Source of the DNA: Paracraurococcus sp042666655
GTDB taxonomy: Bacteria > Pseudomonadota > Alphaproteobacteria > Acetobacterales > Acetobacteraceae
Reading direction: 5' to 3'
Length of the DNA: 64,000 nucleotides
Assembly: GCF_042666655.1 (NCBI RefSeq)
Contig: NZ_JBHTDE010000002.1
Coordinates: forward strand, 806,001 to 870,000
A program made the position numbers and the translations under genes. The notes under the pieces were generated by a model, which was not told the origin of the DNA, ran no database searches, and saw only the letters and a list, made by a program, of their open reading frames with translations. How positions within the stretch are numbered: position 1 is the stretch's first letter; each line of letters starts with the position of its first letter. This document shows positions 7,843-15,972 of this stretch, one piece after another.

Positions 7843-9458
7843 CACGGCACCACGTTGAGGAACCGCGCCGCCTCCGGCGGCTCGGCCCCCTGGTGCAGCG
7901 CCGCCGCCCGGGCCAGGGCGGCGCGGTCCCAGTCCGTCCGCCGCGCCTCCTCGCGCAGGTGCTCGGTCCAGCTCTCCACCGTCCAGAGCTCCACCCAGCG
8001 CTCCGGATGCGCCACGTCCTCGTACAGCCGCCAGGTCGCCGCGCCGGAGCGCAGCCTTACCCGCCGCACCTCCTGCATCGCCGCCAGGAAGGCGTCGCGC
8101 CGGGCCGGGTCGACCGCATAGCGGACCACTTCCAGCACCCGGCCGGAATCCTCGCCCAGCAGGGCACGCAGCGCCGGGTCGGGGGCCTCGGGCGTGGGTT
8201 CGGGCGCCGGGGCGGCGGTGGCCGGGCCGGGCGCCAGCGCCACGCTGTCGATCCGCCAGCCGCGCACCGCGACCGCGGCGACGGCGCCGAGGCCCGCCGC
8301 AGCGCCGAGCGCCAGCGGCACGCCGAACCGCCCGCCGACCCAGCCGGCCAGGGCCGAGCCCAGCGCCATGACGCCGAAGAAGCTGAGCTGGTAGATAGCG
8401 ATCGCCCGCGCCCGGACCCAGCCGGGCGCCGCCAGCTGGGCCGAGGCGCCGAGGGTGCTGCCGGCGGCGATCCAGGAGGCGCCGTAGATCAGCATTCCCA
8501 GCGCCGCCGGCGCCCAGTGGTTGGAGGCCGCCAGGATGCCCATCGCGGCACAGATGCCGATCGAGGCCCAGAACACCGTGGCGCTGCGGTCCAGCCGGCC
8601 ACGCAGCGCCGGCAGGGCGAAGCCGGCGGCGACCGCCGACAGCCCCATCACCCCCAGCATCAGTCCGAAGGCCTGCGGCCCCAGCCCCAGTTGCTGCCGC
8701 ACGAACAGCGGCAGCAGTCCCCAGACCGCGGCGCTGAACAGGAAGAAGGTGCAGGCCCGCAGGATCGCCGCCCGCATCGCCGGGCTGGCCGAGACGAAGC
8801 GCAGCCCGGCCCGCATGGCGGAGACCAGGTGCTCCTTCGGCATCCGGCCGCGCGGCTCGGGCGGGCGGCGCCAGAAGACCAGGGCGACGATCAGCACCAG
8901 GAAGGCGACGGCATTCAGCGCGAAGGCCGCCTGCGGCCCGGCCGCGGCGATGGCGAAGCCGCCCAGCGCCGGGCCGAGCGCGCGCGCCAGGTTGAAGCCG
9001 ATGCCGTTCAGCGCGATGGCGCCGACCAGGTCCTCGCGCGGGACGAGTTCATTGGTGGTGGCGGCCCAGGCCGGGAAGTTCATCGCGCTGCCGGCGCCGA
9101 TTGCAAAGGTCAGCGCCAGCAGCCCCCAGGGTCCCAGCATGTCGGCCGCGGTGAGCGCGGCCAGGATCAGCGCCATCGCCAGCACCCAGGCCTGGGCGCC
9201 GATCAGGAAGATGCGCCGGTCGATGATGTCGGCCAGGGCGCCCGCCGGCAGCGCCAGCAGGAAGACCGGCAGCATCGAGGCGGCCTGGACGAGGGAGACC
9301 ATCATCGGCGCCGGGTCGAGGCTGGTCATCAGCCACCCCGCGCCGGTGTTCTGCACCCACATGCCGATATTGCTGGCGAGCGTCGCCAGCCAGAGCGTGC
9401 GGAAGACGGCGTGGCGCAGCGGCAGGAAGGCGCGCGGCATGGGCAGGCGGAAGGGCAT
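7842..9458 (-). CDS. MFS transporter (MFS_3 / EntS-like) with C-terminal soluble domain
   Basis: 538 residues. The first 400 or so form a twelve-helix major facilitator of the MFS_3 (transmembrane effector, enterobactin exporter-like) group, starting FLPLRHAVFRTLWLA and including NIGMWVQNTGAGWLM, the usual first-helix pattern. These proteins export small molecules by proton antiport. After an Ala/Pro linker (about 410-430) comes a 100-residue soluble domain (RVLEVVRYAVDPARRDAFL, GAATWRLYEDVAHPERWVE) that looks like a ferredoxin-like dimeric alpha/beta-barrel (antibiotic monooxygenase-like) fold, an arrangement known in this MFS group. ATG 9458 was chosen as start; ATG 9440 is possible. The substrate is unknown. 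Confidence 0.82.
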   Translation of the reverse strand: MPFRLPMPRAFLPLRHAVFRTLWLATLASNIGMWVQNTGAGWLMTSLDPAPMMVSLVQAASMLPVFLLALPAGALADIIDRRIFLIGAQAWVLAMALILAALTAADMLGPWGLLALTFAIGAGSAMNFPAWAATTNELVPREDLVGAIALNGIGFNLARALGPALGGFAIAAAGPQAAFALNAVAFLVLIVALVFWRRPPEPRGRMPKEHLVSAMRAGLRFVSASPAMRAAILRACTFFLFSAAVWGLLPLFVRQQLGLGPQAFGLMLGVMGLSAVAAGFALPALRGRLDRSATVFWASIGICAAMGILAASNHWAPAALGMLIYGASWIAAGSTLGASAQLAAPGWVRARAIAIYQLSFFGVMALGSALAGWVGGRFGVPLALGAAAGLGAVAAVAVRGWRIDSVALAPGPATAAPAPEPTPEAPDPALRALLGEDSGRVLEVVRYAVDPARRDAFLAAMQEVRRVRLRSGAATWRLYEDVAHPERWVELWTVESWTEHLREEARRTDWDRAALARAAALHQGAEPPEAARFLNVVP

Positions 9459-9546
9459 CGGCGCAGATAGGCATGCGCGTGCCGGCTTCGGAAGCGAAAC
9501 CCCTGCGACCTTGCCGTGACCGCGGCGCCATCCCAACATGGAGGTC

Positions 9547-9873
9547 ATGGCCGAGCCCTTCCCCAGCTTCGCCGCCTTCTGGCCGCACTACCTGCGGGAA
9601 CATGCCCGGCCGGCGACGCGCGCCGTCCATGTCGGCGGCACCTGGGCCGCGGCGGCGCTGTTGCTGGCCGCCATCCTGTTCGGCGCCTGGTGGATGGCGC
9701 TGCTCGCCCCGGTGGTGGGCTACGGCTGTGCCTGGATCTCCCACCTGCTGATCGAACGCAACCGGCCGGCGACCTTCACCTACCCGGCCTGGTCACTGCG
9801 CGGCGACCTGCGCCTCGCATGGCTGGCCGCCACCGGCCGGCTCGGCGCCGAGCTGCGCCGGCATGGACTGTAG
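9547..9873 (+). CDS. DUF962 (Mpo1-like) membrane protein
   Basis: 108 residues. The order FAAFWPHYLREHARPATRAV, then HVGGT, a two-helix hydrophobic middle (AAALLLAAILFGAWWMALLA) and SHLLIERNRPATF followed by YPAWSLRGDLRL matches the DUF962 family. The yeast member Mpo1 is an iron-dependent dioxygenase acting on 2-hydroxy fatty acids, and the conserved histidines (in WPHY, REH, VHVGG and SHLL) would be the iron ligands. In bacteria the role is unproven. Start is either ATG 9547, preceded by GGAGG at short distance, or ATG 9538; the family usually starts near MAEPF, so 9547 is used. It diverges from the MFS gene. Confidence 0.78.
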   Translation: MAEPFPSFAAFWPHYLREHARPATRAVHVGGTWAAAALLLAAILFGAWWMALLAPVVGYGCAWISHLLIERNRPATFTYPAWSLRGDLRLAWLAATGRLGAELRRHGL

Positions 9874-10315
9874 CCCGCTGGAAGGCAGGGTGCCGGCGCC
9901 GAAGCCTTGGAGGCCGTTTTGACCGGCAGGGATCGGCTCTCCTCGGTCCCGGCACGCATGGTGGGCCTCGGGGACGGCATGATGTCCCCACGCCAGCTGT
10001 GCCGCCTGCCGACCGTGCCGCGGCCCGTCGAACAGCCGGCCCGGCCCGCTGTCGCAGCACCATGCGCGGCCGGGACCGGCGCCACGACGACAACGGCCAG
10101 GGCCGCGTCAAGGACCCCGGCCGCGACGGGCGGCGGAAGGCCAACCGCGAGGGCGGCCTCCCGCTAGGCGCCCCCTACGGGCGGGCGGGTTCCGAGCCGA
10201 CCGACAAGGGCAAGGTGGCGAAGCCGGCGCGGGACGGCCGGCTGAAGGCCAATCGGCGCCGATCCGCGCCGTCCGGGCGCACGCGCCGCGCCGCCGGGCC
10301 TGCCGTGGCGGCGCC
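9874..10315. other. 442-bp intergenic region with an imperfect direct repeat, no convincing gene
   Basis: No frame here has a family match, a good ribosome-binding site and sensible composition together. Two segments resemble each other at about three quarters identity: around 10099-10147 and 10206-10254, both ending in GACGG-CGG-(C/T/G)GAAGGCCAA. Read on the plus strand each encodes a basic RDGRxKANR phrase; read on the minus strand each gives RLAF(R/S)RPSR. This could be a decayed short duplication or an intergenic repeat. Confidence 0.4.
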
Positions 10316-10972
10316 CTAGGCCGGCGGGTCCTCGGTGACGTAGTCGGCCAGGTTCGCCGCGGCGATGCCCTGGCGGATGGGCACGCAGGACTCGGGCGGC
10401 TCGGCCAGGAAGGCGACGCCGGCATCCTGCCAACCGCCCAGCACCCGGTCCAGATGCCGTATCGCGCCGTTCGGCAGGTCGTGCAGCACCATCAGCACCG
10501 GTGCCGCCGCCGCGGCATGCATGGCCCGGGCGCGGTCCGGCCAGCCGTCCGGGTCGTCGAAGTCGCGCGGGATGGCATTCCACAGCACCACGGTATGGCC
10601 GCCCGCCTGCAGGTGCCGTGCGGCGGCGGCGTTCAGCAAATGCGGCCCCAGCGCGCCACCGCCGCCATTCGGGCGGAACAGCCTCCAGGGCTCTCGCAGC
10701 CCGCCGAGCAGCGCGTCGCAGGCGGTGATCTCGGCGACCGCCTCCGCCCCGCCGCGGCGGCCGAGCGGCGCGCCATGGGTCAGGGTGTGGTTGCCGACCC
10801 GGTGGCCCTCGGCCCGGGCCCGCTCGGCCAGTGCCAGGGCGGCCGGGTCGCGCAACTTCTCGCCGACCAGGAAGAAGGTCGCCGGGATGCCGCGGCGCGC
10901 CAGGATGGCGAGGACGCCGGGGGTGACCTCGGGCTCCGGCCCGTTGTCGAAGGTGAGGCAGAGGGGCTGCAT
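10316..10972 (-). CDS. polysaccharide deacetylase (NodB homology, CE4)
   Basis: 218 residues covering one NodB homology domain and no signal peptide. Motif 1 is LTFDNGP (TFDDGP in the family; the metal-binding second Asp is replaced by Asn), motif 2 is HTLTH with the two metal-binding histidines, motif 3 is RPNGGGG, and VLHDL near the end is motif 5. CE4 enzymes remove N- or O-acetyl groups from peptidoglycan, chitin-like oligomers or exopolysaccharide. The Asn in motif 1 is also seen in functional xylan or peptidoglycan esterase relatives, so activity is possible but not assured. The start at MQPLCLTFD puts motif 1 almost at the N-terminus, as in short family members. Confidence 0.85.
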   Translation of the reverse strand: MQPLCLTFDNGPEPEVTPGVLAILARRGIPATFFLVGEKLRDPAALALAERARAEGHRVGNHTLTHGAPLGRRGGAEAVAEITACDALLGGLREPWRLFRPNGGGGALGPHLLNAAAARHLQAGGHTVVLWNAIPRDFDDPDGWPDRARAMHAAAAAPVLMVLHDLPNGAIRHLDRVLGGWQDAGVAFLAEPPESCVPIRQGIAAANLADYVTEDPPA

Positions 10973-11316
10973 GGCGGCAGGCTACACCCATTGCCCGAGG
11001 CGTCGATGGGGGCGCGCGTCGGTCGCCGCCGCGACCCCGCGCAGGGTCCGGCCGGATACGACGCGGCGCGGTTGAAAACGCTCAATTCGGCTCAATCCGC
11101 CTCAATCCGCCTGAGAATGTTTGAGGCCGCTCCGGCCCCGATCCGGCCCGGCCAAGGCTGACCGGCGCTTTGCGCTTGAGCCGCGTTGAGGATTTTCGGA
11201 TTTGAGGAATTGATCGGCTGCCCCAGGCTCCCTTCGACGCGCCCAGACAGGTGGGCCTTGACCATATTCCTATATCGCAATTCCATTGCGAAATCCAGCC
11301 AAATGGGCCGCCCCGC
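10973..11316. promoter_or_regulatory. 344-bp intergenic region with CTCAA/TTGAG motifs and a 17-bp palindrome
   Basis: Upstream of the deacetylase. At 11081-11110 three 10-bp units CTCAATTCGG, CTCAATCCGC, CTCAATCCGC stand in tandem, one helical turn apart, followed by CTGAG. The reverse motif TTGAG recurs at about 11121, 11176, 11185 and 11201. Further out, TCGCAAT-TCC-ATTGCGA (11275-11291) is a perfect 7-bp inverted repeat inside an AT-richer patch. These look like binding sites for one or two regulators, but no gene for such a regulator is adjacent. Confidence 0.4.
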
Positions 11317-11868
11317 CTAGTGGCCGAAGGGCGGTGCCACCTGCTCGTAGTCGAAGGTCAGGGTGACCTGCACCGCCCCGTGCCGGCCCTCGTAGCGGCG
11401 CGGCCGGCCATCCGGACTGCCGACCCAGAGCCGGCCCGGCGCCTCGGAGATGCCCTCGCCGCCCTGCCCGGGCAGGACCTGGCGGAAGCTGTAGACCCGC
11501 GCCGCCACCCCGGCGGTCTCGGCCATGCCCTCGTCGCGGCAATCCTGCGGCGGGTAGGCGACCAGCCCGGCGCCGAGGGCCTGCCGCTCGGCCGCGGTCA
11601 TCGGCAGCTTCACCCAGCGGCCCGACGCCGGCGAGTTGGCATAGACCACCTCGCCGAGGACGAACCGCTCCTCCTCCACCGGCCGGCGCCGCCCGGGCGT
11701 GCGGGCGACCAGCCTGGTGTGGAACCGCTCGGCCGCGCCGAGCGCCGCCATTGCCTCGGTGATGGCGGCGCAGCCCGGCTCGGCCGGCGACGCGGCCGGC
11801 GCCGGGCCAAGGCCCAGCGCCAGCAGCGCCGCGGCGCCGGCCAGGACGACCGGCGCGCGGGACCTCAC
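11317..11868 (-). CDS. exported protein of unknown function coupled to the PQQ dehydrogenase
   Basis: 183 residues from a GTG start. Signal peptide VVLAGAAALLALGLGPAPAA, then a periplasmic domain with a Cys pair (PGCAAI and PPQDCRD) and a beta-rich C-terminus (RLWVGSPDGRPRRYEG, VTLTFDYEQVAPPFG) that recalls LolA-like or outer-membrane carrier folds, though I cannot name the family. The GTG overlaps the TGA of the dehydrogenase (GTGA), so the two are translationally coupled. That suggests an accessory role for the dehydrogenase, for example assembly, substrate handling or electron transfer, but nothing in the sequence proves this. Confidence 0.7.
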   Translation of the reverse strand: MRSRAPVVLAGAAALLALGLGPAPAASPAEPGCAAITEAMAALGAAERFHTRLVARTPGRRRPVEEERFVLGEVVYANSPASGRWVKLPMTAAERQALGAGLVAYPPQDCRDEGMAETAGVAARVYSFRQVLPGQGGEGISEAPGRLWVGSPDGRPRRYEGRHGAVQVTLTFDYEQVAPPFGH

Positions 11869-13706
11869 TGCATCGCCTGCTGGTTCACGCGCTGGCGCAG
11901 GGCGAAGACCCAGACCACCCCGCCCTGCGGCACGTCGGCCTTGAACCGCACGGGGTCGATCTCCACCAGCTTGTCCTGCATGCGGGTCGCATCCACGCCC
12001 CAGCCCGACTGCACCGCGATATACTGCGTGCCGTCGACCTCGAAGGAGCTCGGCACGCCGGTGACGCCCGAGTTGGTGCGCATCTGCCAGAGCGTCTTGC
12101 CGGTCTTGGCGTCGAAGGCGCGGAAGGCCCGGTCATTGGTCCCGCCCATGAAGACCAGCCCGCCGCCGGTGGTCAGCACCGGGCCCCAGAGCTGCGAATC
12201 CTTGAACGGATGCGACCAGACCTTCTTGTTGGTCGTCAGGTCCCAGGCCTGCAGCTCGCCGATATGGTCGGCGCCCGGCCGCAGGCTCATACCGATATCC
12301 TCGAGCCCGGCGCCGAGGAAGAGCTGGCCCGGGACGTGGTCCATCCGGTGCCCGGTCAGCGCGCCGCAGAGATTCTCGTTCGCCGGGATGTACAGCAGCT
12401 TGGTCTGCGGGTTGTAGGCCGCCGGCGGCCAGTCCTTGCCGCCCCAGAGCGAGGGGCAGAACTCCGCCTTCTTGTCGAGCCCGGGCTTGCGCGCCTCGTT
12501 GTAGGTCGGCCGGCCGGTCTCGGGGTCGAGCTTGGCGAAGACGTCCTGCTGCACGAAAGGCACGCCGGAGACGAAGCGGATGCTGTCGGCCTTGCGCTCG
12601 AGCTGCCAGAGATAGCCGTTGCGGCCCGGATGCACGAGCGACGGGATGGTCCGGCCTTCGCGCTCGATGTCGATCAGCAGCGGCGTCGAGACCTCGTCCC
12701 AGTCCCAGCTGTCGTTCCAGTGGTACTGGTGGTGCGCCTTGAACTTGCCGTCCTCCGGGTTCAGCGCCACGACCGAGGTGGTGTAGAGGTTGTCGCCCGG
12801 CCGGCTGTCGCCCATCCAGGGCGCCGCGTTGCCGGTGCCCCAATAGGCCAGGTTGAGCTTCGGATCGTAGTGGCCGGTGAGCCAGACCGAGCCGCCGCCG
12901 GTCTGCCAGCCGCCCTTCGTCCAGGTCTCGTTGCCGGGCTCGCCGGCAGCCGGGATGGTGAAGCTGCGCCAGGCCTCCTTGCCGGAGGCGGCGTCGTAGC
13001 CGGCGATGAAGCCGCGCACGCCGAACTCGCCGCCCGAGCCGCCGACCATGACCTTGCCGCGGGCGATCAGCGGCGCCAGCGTCATGTAGTGGCCCTTCTG
13101 GTAGTCCTCGACCTTGGCGGTCCAGACCTCCTTGCCGGTCTTGGCGTCGAGCGCGACCAGGAAGCAGTCGACGGTGGCGACATAGACCTTGTCGCCATAG
13201 AGCGCGACGCCGCGGTTGGTCGGGTGCAGCTGGGTCAGGTCGTCGGGCAGCTGCCGGCGGTAGCGCCAGAGCACGTCGCCGGTCTTGGCGTCGAGCGCGA
13301 TGACCTGGGCCTGCGGCGTGGTGACGTACATCACCCCGTCGTTGACGATCGGCGGCGCCTGGTGGCCCTCGATCACCCCGGTCGAGAAGCTCCAGGCCGG
13401 GGTGAGTTCGGCGACGTTGCCGGCATTGATCTGGTCGAGCGGGCTGAAGCCCTGGCCGTCATAGGTGCGGCGGTACATCAGCCAGTTGCGCGGTTCGGGA
13501 TTGGCCAGGCGCTGGTCGGTGACCGGGGTGAAGCTCGGCACCGCGCGCTCCTGCGAGGTGCCGGCGGCGCGCGCCGCCGGCGGCGTGGTCGGCGCGACGG
13601 GCGTGGCGCCGCCCGTCGAAGGTGCCTGCTGGGCCATGGCGGTCGCGGCAATCGCGCCCGATGCGACGGCGGCCAGCAGCAGGGTCCTGAATGATGTCTT
13701 GGCCAT
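11865..13706 (-). CDS. PQQ-dependent alcohol dehydrogenase (quinoprotein), Asp-x-Asp type
   Basis: 613 residues with a signal peptide (MAKTSFRTLLLAAVASGAIA, cut near AMAQQ), so periplasmic. Eight-bladed propeller of the methanol/ethanol dehydrogenase family: NWLMYRRTYDGQGFSPLDQI at the start, then tryptophan-docking repeats such as ALDAKTGKEVW, AFDAKTGKTLW and WDLTTNKKVW. Quinoproteins of this kind oxidise alcohols and pass electrons to cytochrome c or quinone. The active-site stretch is NDSWDWDEV: D335 aligns with the catalytic Asp and D337, two residues on, with the extra Asp marking lanthanide-dependent XoxF/PedH-type enzymes. No haem motif is fused. GGAGG lies 10 nt before the start. Upstream partner: Rieske protein. 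Confidence 0.9.
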   Translation of the reverse strand: MAKTSFRTLLLAAVASGAIAATAMAQQAPSTGGATPVAPTTPPAARAAGTSQERAVPSFTPVTDQRLANPEPRNWLMYRRTYDGQGFSPLDQINAGNVAELTPAWSFSTGVIEGHQAPPIVNDGVMYVTTPQAQVIALDAKTGDVLWRYRRQLPDDLTQLHPTNRGVALYGDKVYVATVDCFLVALDAKTGKEVWTAKVEDYQKGHYMTLAPLIARGKVMVGGSGGEFGVRGFIAGYDAASGKEAWRSFTIPAAGEPGNETWTKGGWQTGGGSVWLTGHYDPKLNLAYWGTGNAAPWMGDSRPGDNLYTTSVVALNPEDGKFKAHHQYHWNDSWDWDEVSTPLLIDIEREGRTIPSLVHPGRNGYLWQLERKADSIRFVSGVPFVQQDVFAKLDPETGRPTYNEARKPGLDKKAEFCPSLWGGKDWPPAAYNPQTKLLYIPANENLCGALTGHRMDHVPGQLFLGAGLEDIGMSLRPGADHIGELQAWDLTTNKKVWSHPFKDSQLWGPVLTTGGGLVFMGGTNDRAFRAFDAKTGKTLWQMRTNSGVTGVPSSFEVDGTQYIAVQSGWGVDATRMQDKLVEIDPVRFKADVPQGGVVWVFALRQRVNQQAMQ

Positions 13707-13795
13707 TGTCTTGTTTCCCTCCGGTTCTCTCGGCTTGGCCAGGGCGGCCGCCACTTTGGCGTGGCGTGCCGCCCCGGATTCCCTTGGGGCCGGCG

Positions 13796-14467
13796 TCAGC
13801 CCGGCTGTGGCGCCCCGACGCGGCCGATGAAGCGGCCGCCGACGACGAGCAGGTCGCCCTCGACCCGCACCGGCAGGGCGGCGAGCGGGCGCAGCGCCGG
13901 CCCGCCGACCACGCGGCCCGCATGGCGCGGGTCGAATTCCGAGCCGTGGCAGGGGCAGTGCAGCGCGTTCCGCTCCGGCATCCATTCGGACACAGGGCAT
14001 TGCTGGTGGGTGCAGATGGCGGAATAGGCGACCACGCCTTCGGCCGAGCGCTTGCGGGTCGCCTCGTCCATCTCGCCGGGGTCGAGCCGCACGAGCAGGA
14101 TCTGGTTGAGCCGCGAGCCGCTGCGCACCATGCCGTTGTCCGGCCGCATCGCCCAGGCCAGCAGCGGCCGGCCGCCGACCTCGACGTCGCTCAGCCTGAT
14201 CGGCGTGGTGTCGTTCTCGCCGGCGGCCAGGACCAGCCGGTCACCCGGCTCCGGCCGGGCACGGGCGGCCGCATCGGCGGCCTGCGCCGCGGCATCGGCG
14301 GCAGGCAGGCCACCGACGGCAAGCGCGGCGCTACCGAGCAGCGCCATGCGGCGCCCGGGCGAAAAATATGCGTCGCCGGAACGGCAACACCCCGCCGGCG
14401 ACAGGGTCTCCGGGGCGTCTTCATCGACAGGCAATTGTTGTGTTTTTTTGGACGTTTCCAGACGCAT
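13796..14467 (-). CDS. Rieske 2Fe-2S protein with Tat-type leader
   Basis: 223 residues. After a 38-residue N-terminal region comes GRRMALLGSAALAVGGLPAA, a twin-arginine-like leader or membrane anchor, as expected for a cofactor-bearing exported protein. The cluster motifs are CTHQQC (C152, H154, C157) and CPCHGS (C171, C173, H174): C152, H154, C171 and H174 would hold the cluster, C157 and C173 form the stabilising disulfide, as in bc1-type Rieske proteins. No cytochrome b or c1 gene follows. Instead the PQQ dehydrogenase starts 89 bp downstream, so this protein probably carries electrons for it. Alternatively it is an arsenite-oxidase-like or stand-alone Rieske subunit. Confidence 0.87.
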   Translation of the reverse strand: MRLETSKKTQQLPVDEDAPETLSPAGCCRSGDAYFSPGRRMALLGSAALAVGGLPAADAAAQAADAAARARPEPGDRLVLAAGENDTTPIRLSDVEVGGRPLLAWAMRPDNGMVRSGSRLNQILLVRLDPGEMDEATRKRSAEGVVAYSAICTHQQCPVSEWMPERNALHCPCHGSEFDPRHAGRVVGGPALRPLAALPVRVEGDLLVVGGRFIGRVGAPQPG

Positions 14468-14624
14468 CGGCGACCCATGCTTGGTGGTGGCGGTTGGTTG
14501 CGTGCGACCCTATTGCTTAGGGCTGCTAAATCATGTGCACGCATCCGCCGGACCGTGTTTCACGATCCTGTGGGTCACCGCCGAATGGTCGATCAGCGGG
14601 CGCCGCTTCGCCCTGCTAAGCGGG

Positions 14625-15845
14625 TCAGCCCTCGTTGGTCTGGATCATGTCCCGCACCCGGGGATAGACCTGCTGGGCCCAGCGCCGGCCGCTGAAGACG
14701 CCGTAATGCCCGACTCCGGTCTGCAGGTGGTGCCGCTTCATGGTCACCGGCAGGCCGCGGCAGAGGTCGAGCGCGGCCATGGTCTGGCCGATGGCGCAGA
14801 TGTCGTCCTTCTCGCCCTCGACCGTCAGCATGGCGGTGCGGCGGATCGCCTCCGGCCGCACCGGCCGGCCGCGGTGGGTCAGCTTGCCGAGCGGCAGGGC
14901 GTGTTCCTGGAACACGGTCCTCACCGTCTCCAGGTAGAAGTCCGCCGGCAGGTCCATGACGGCGAAATACTCGTCGTAGAAGCGCCGGTGCATCTCGGCC
15001 TGCCGCGTGTCGCCGTCGTGCAGGTTCCAGAACTGGGTGTGGTGCGCCCTGATGTGGCGCTCGAGGTTCATCGCCATGAAGGCGCTGACCTGCACCGCGC
15101 CGGGATAGACCCGGCGGCCGCCGCCCTGGTGACGCCAGGGCACCTTGGCGATCAGGTTTTCCTCGAACCACGCGATCGGCTTGGACTGCGCCAGCTCGTT
15201 CACCTTGGTCGGCATGACGCGGGTGTCGATGGGACCGGCCAGCAGCGACATGCTGCGCGGCGAGAAGGGGTTGCGGTCCTCCGCCATGATCGCCACCGCG
15301 GCGAGGACGGCCACGACCGGCTGGCAGACAGCCAGCACATGCGCGCCGCGGCCGATCGCCTGCAGGAACTGCATGACGTGGTCGGTGAACTCGTCGAGCC
15401 CGAAGACCCCGGCGGAAAGCGGCACGTCGCGCGCATTGTGCCAGTCGGTGATGTAGACGTCGTGGTCCTGCAGCAGGACCTGCACGGTGTGGCGCAGCAG
15501 GGTGGCGAAGTGACCCGACATCGGCGCCACCACCAGCACCCGCGGCAGCCGGATGTCCACGTCCTTCCTGAAATGCAACAGGCTGGCGAAGGGGGTGGCG
15601 GCGACGACCTCCTCCTCGACCTCGACCAGGCGGTTGCCGACGCGGACCGGGCCGATGGCGAAGGCGGGCCGCCGATGGGTGATGCCGGCATGGCCGAACA
15701 CCTCCATCGCCGCCCGCATGTGGCGGAACGGGAAGAAGGCGGGATGGTCGATGTCGAGGTTGGCGAGGATGCCGCCGCCGCCGCGGGCCATCCGCCGCAT
15801 CGGGCCAAGCACGTCCTGGCCGGCCTGGAGCATACTGTAGATCAT
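14625..15845 (-). CDS. phaZ: intracellular polyhydroxyalkanoate depolymerase
   Basis: 406 residues matching the PhaZ1-type intracellular short-chain PHA depolymerases. The N-terminus MIYSMLQAGQDVL, the segment DVYITDWHNARDVPLSAG, the cysteine nucleophile in LAVCQPVVAVLAAVAIMAE (a lipase-box-like site with Cys instead of Ser), FWNLHDGDT and the terminal HYGVFSGRRW are all characteristic. It degrades native PHB granules in the cytoplasm to 3-hydroxybutyrate oligomers when carbon runs out. No signal peptide is present, consistent with intracellular action. The start at MIYSML is where the family begins; the longer frame upstream is not supported. Divergent from the GST gene. Confidence 0.93.
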   Translation of the reverse strand: MIYSMLQAGQDVLGPMRRMARGGGGILANLDIDHPAFFPFRHMRAAMEVFGHAGITHRRPAFAIGPVRVGNRLVEVEEEVVAATPFASLLHFRKDVDIRLPRVLVVAPMSGHFATLLRHTVQVLLQDHDVYITDWHNARDVPLSAGVFGLDEFTDHVMQFLQAIGRGAHVLAVCQPVVAVLAAVAIMAEDRNPFSPRSMSLLAGPIDTRVMPTKVNELAQSKPIAWFEENLIAKVPWRHQGGGRRVYPGAVQVSAFMAMNLERHIRAHHTQFWNLHDGDTRQAEMHRRFYDEYFAVMDLPADFYLETVRTVFQEHALPLGKLTHRGRPVRPEAIRRTAMLTVEGEKDDICAIGQTMAALDLCRGLPVTMKRHHLQTGVGHYGVFSGRRWAQQVYPRVRDMIQTNEG

Positions 15846-15972
15846 GCCGAACGCGGTCCCCCTGCCGGGCATGCGGCGCAGCCTCGGCGGCCATCGTGCC
15901 AGCGCGGCACCTTTTCGCAACTGCGAAAGCGCTGCTAAGTTGCCGATTCATCCTTCGTCCGAGGAGAGCGTG

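Noticed and set aside
11865..13706. Quinohaemoprotein (type II alcohol dehydrogenase)
   Set aside because: No CxxCH haem motif or cytochrome domain follows the propeller; the protein ends after about 613 residues.
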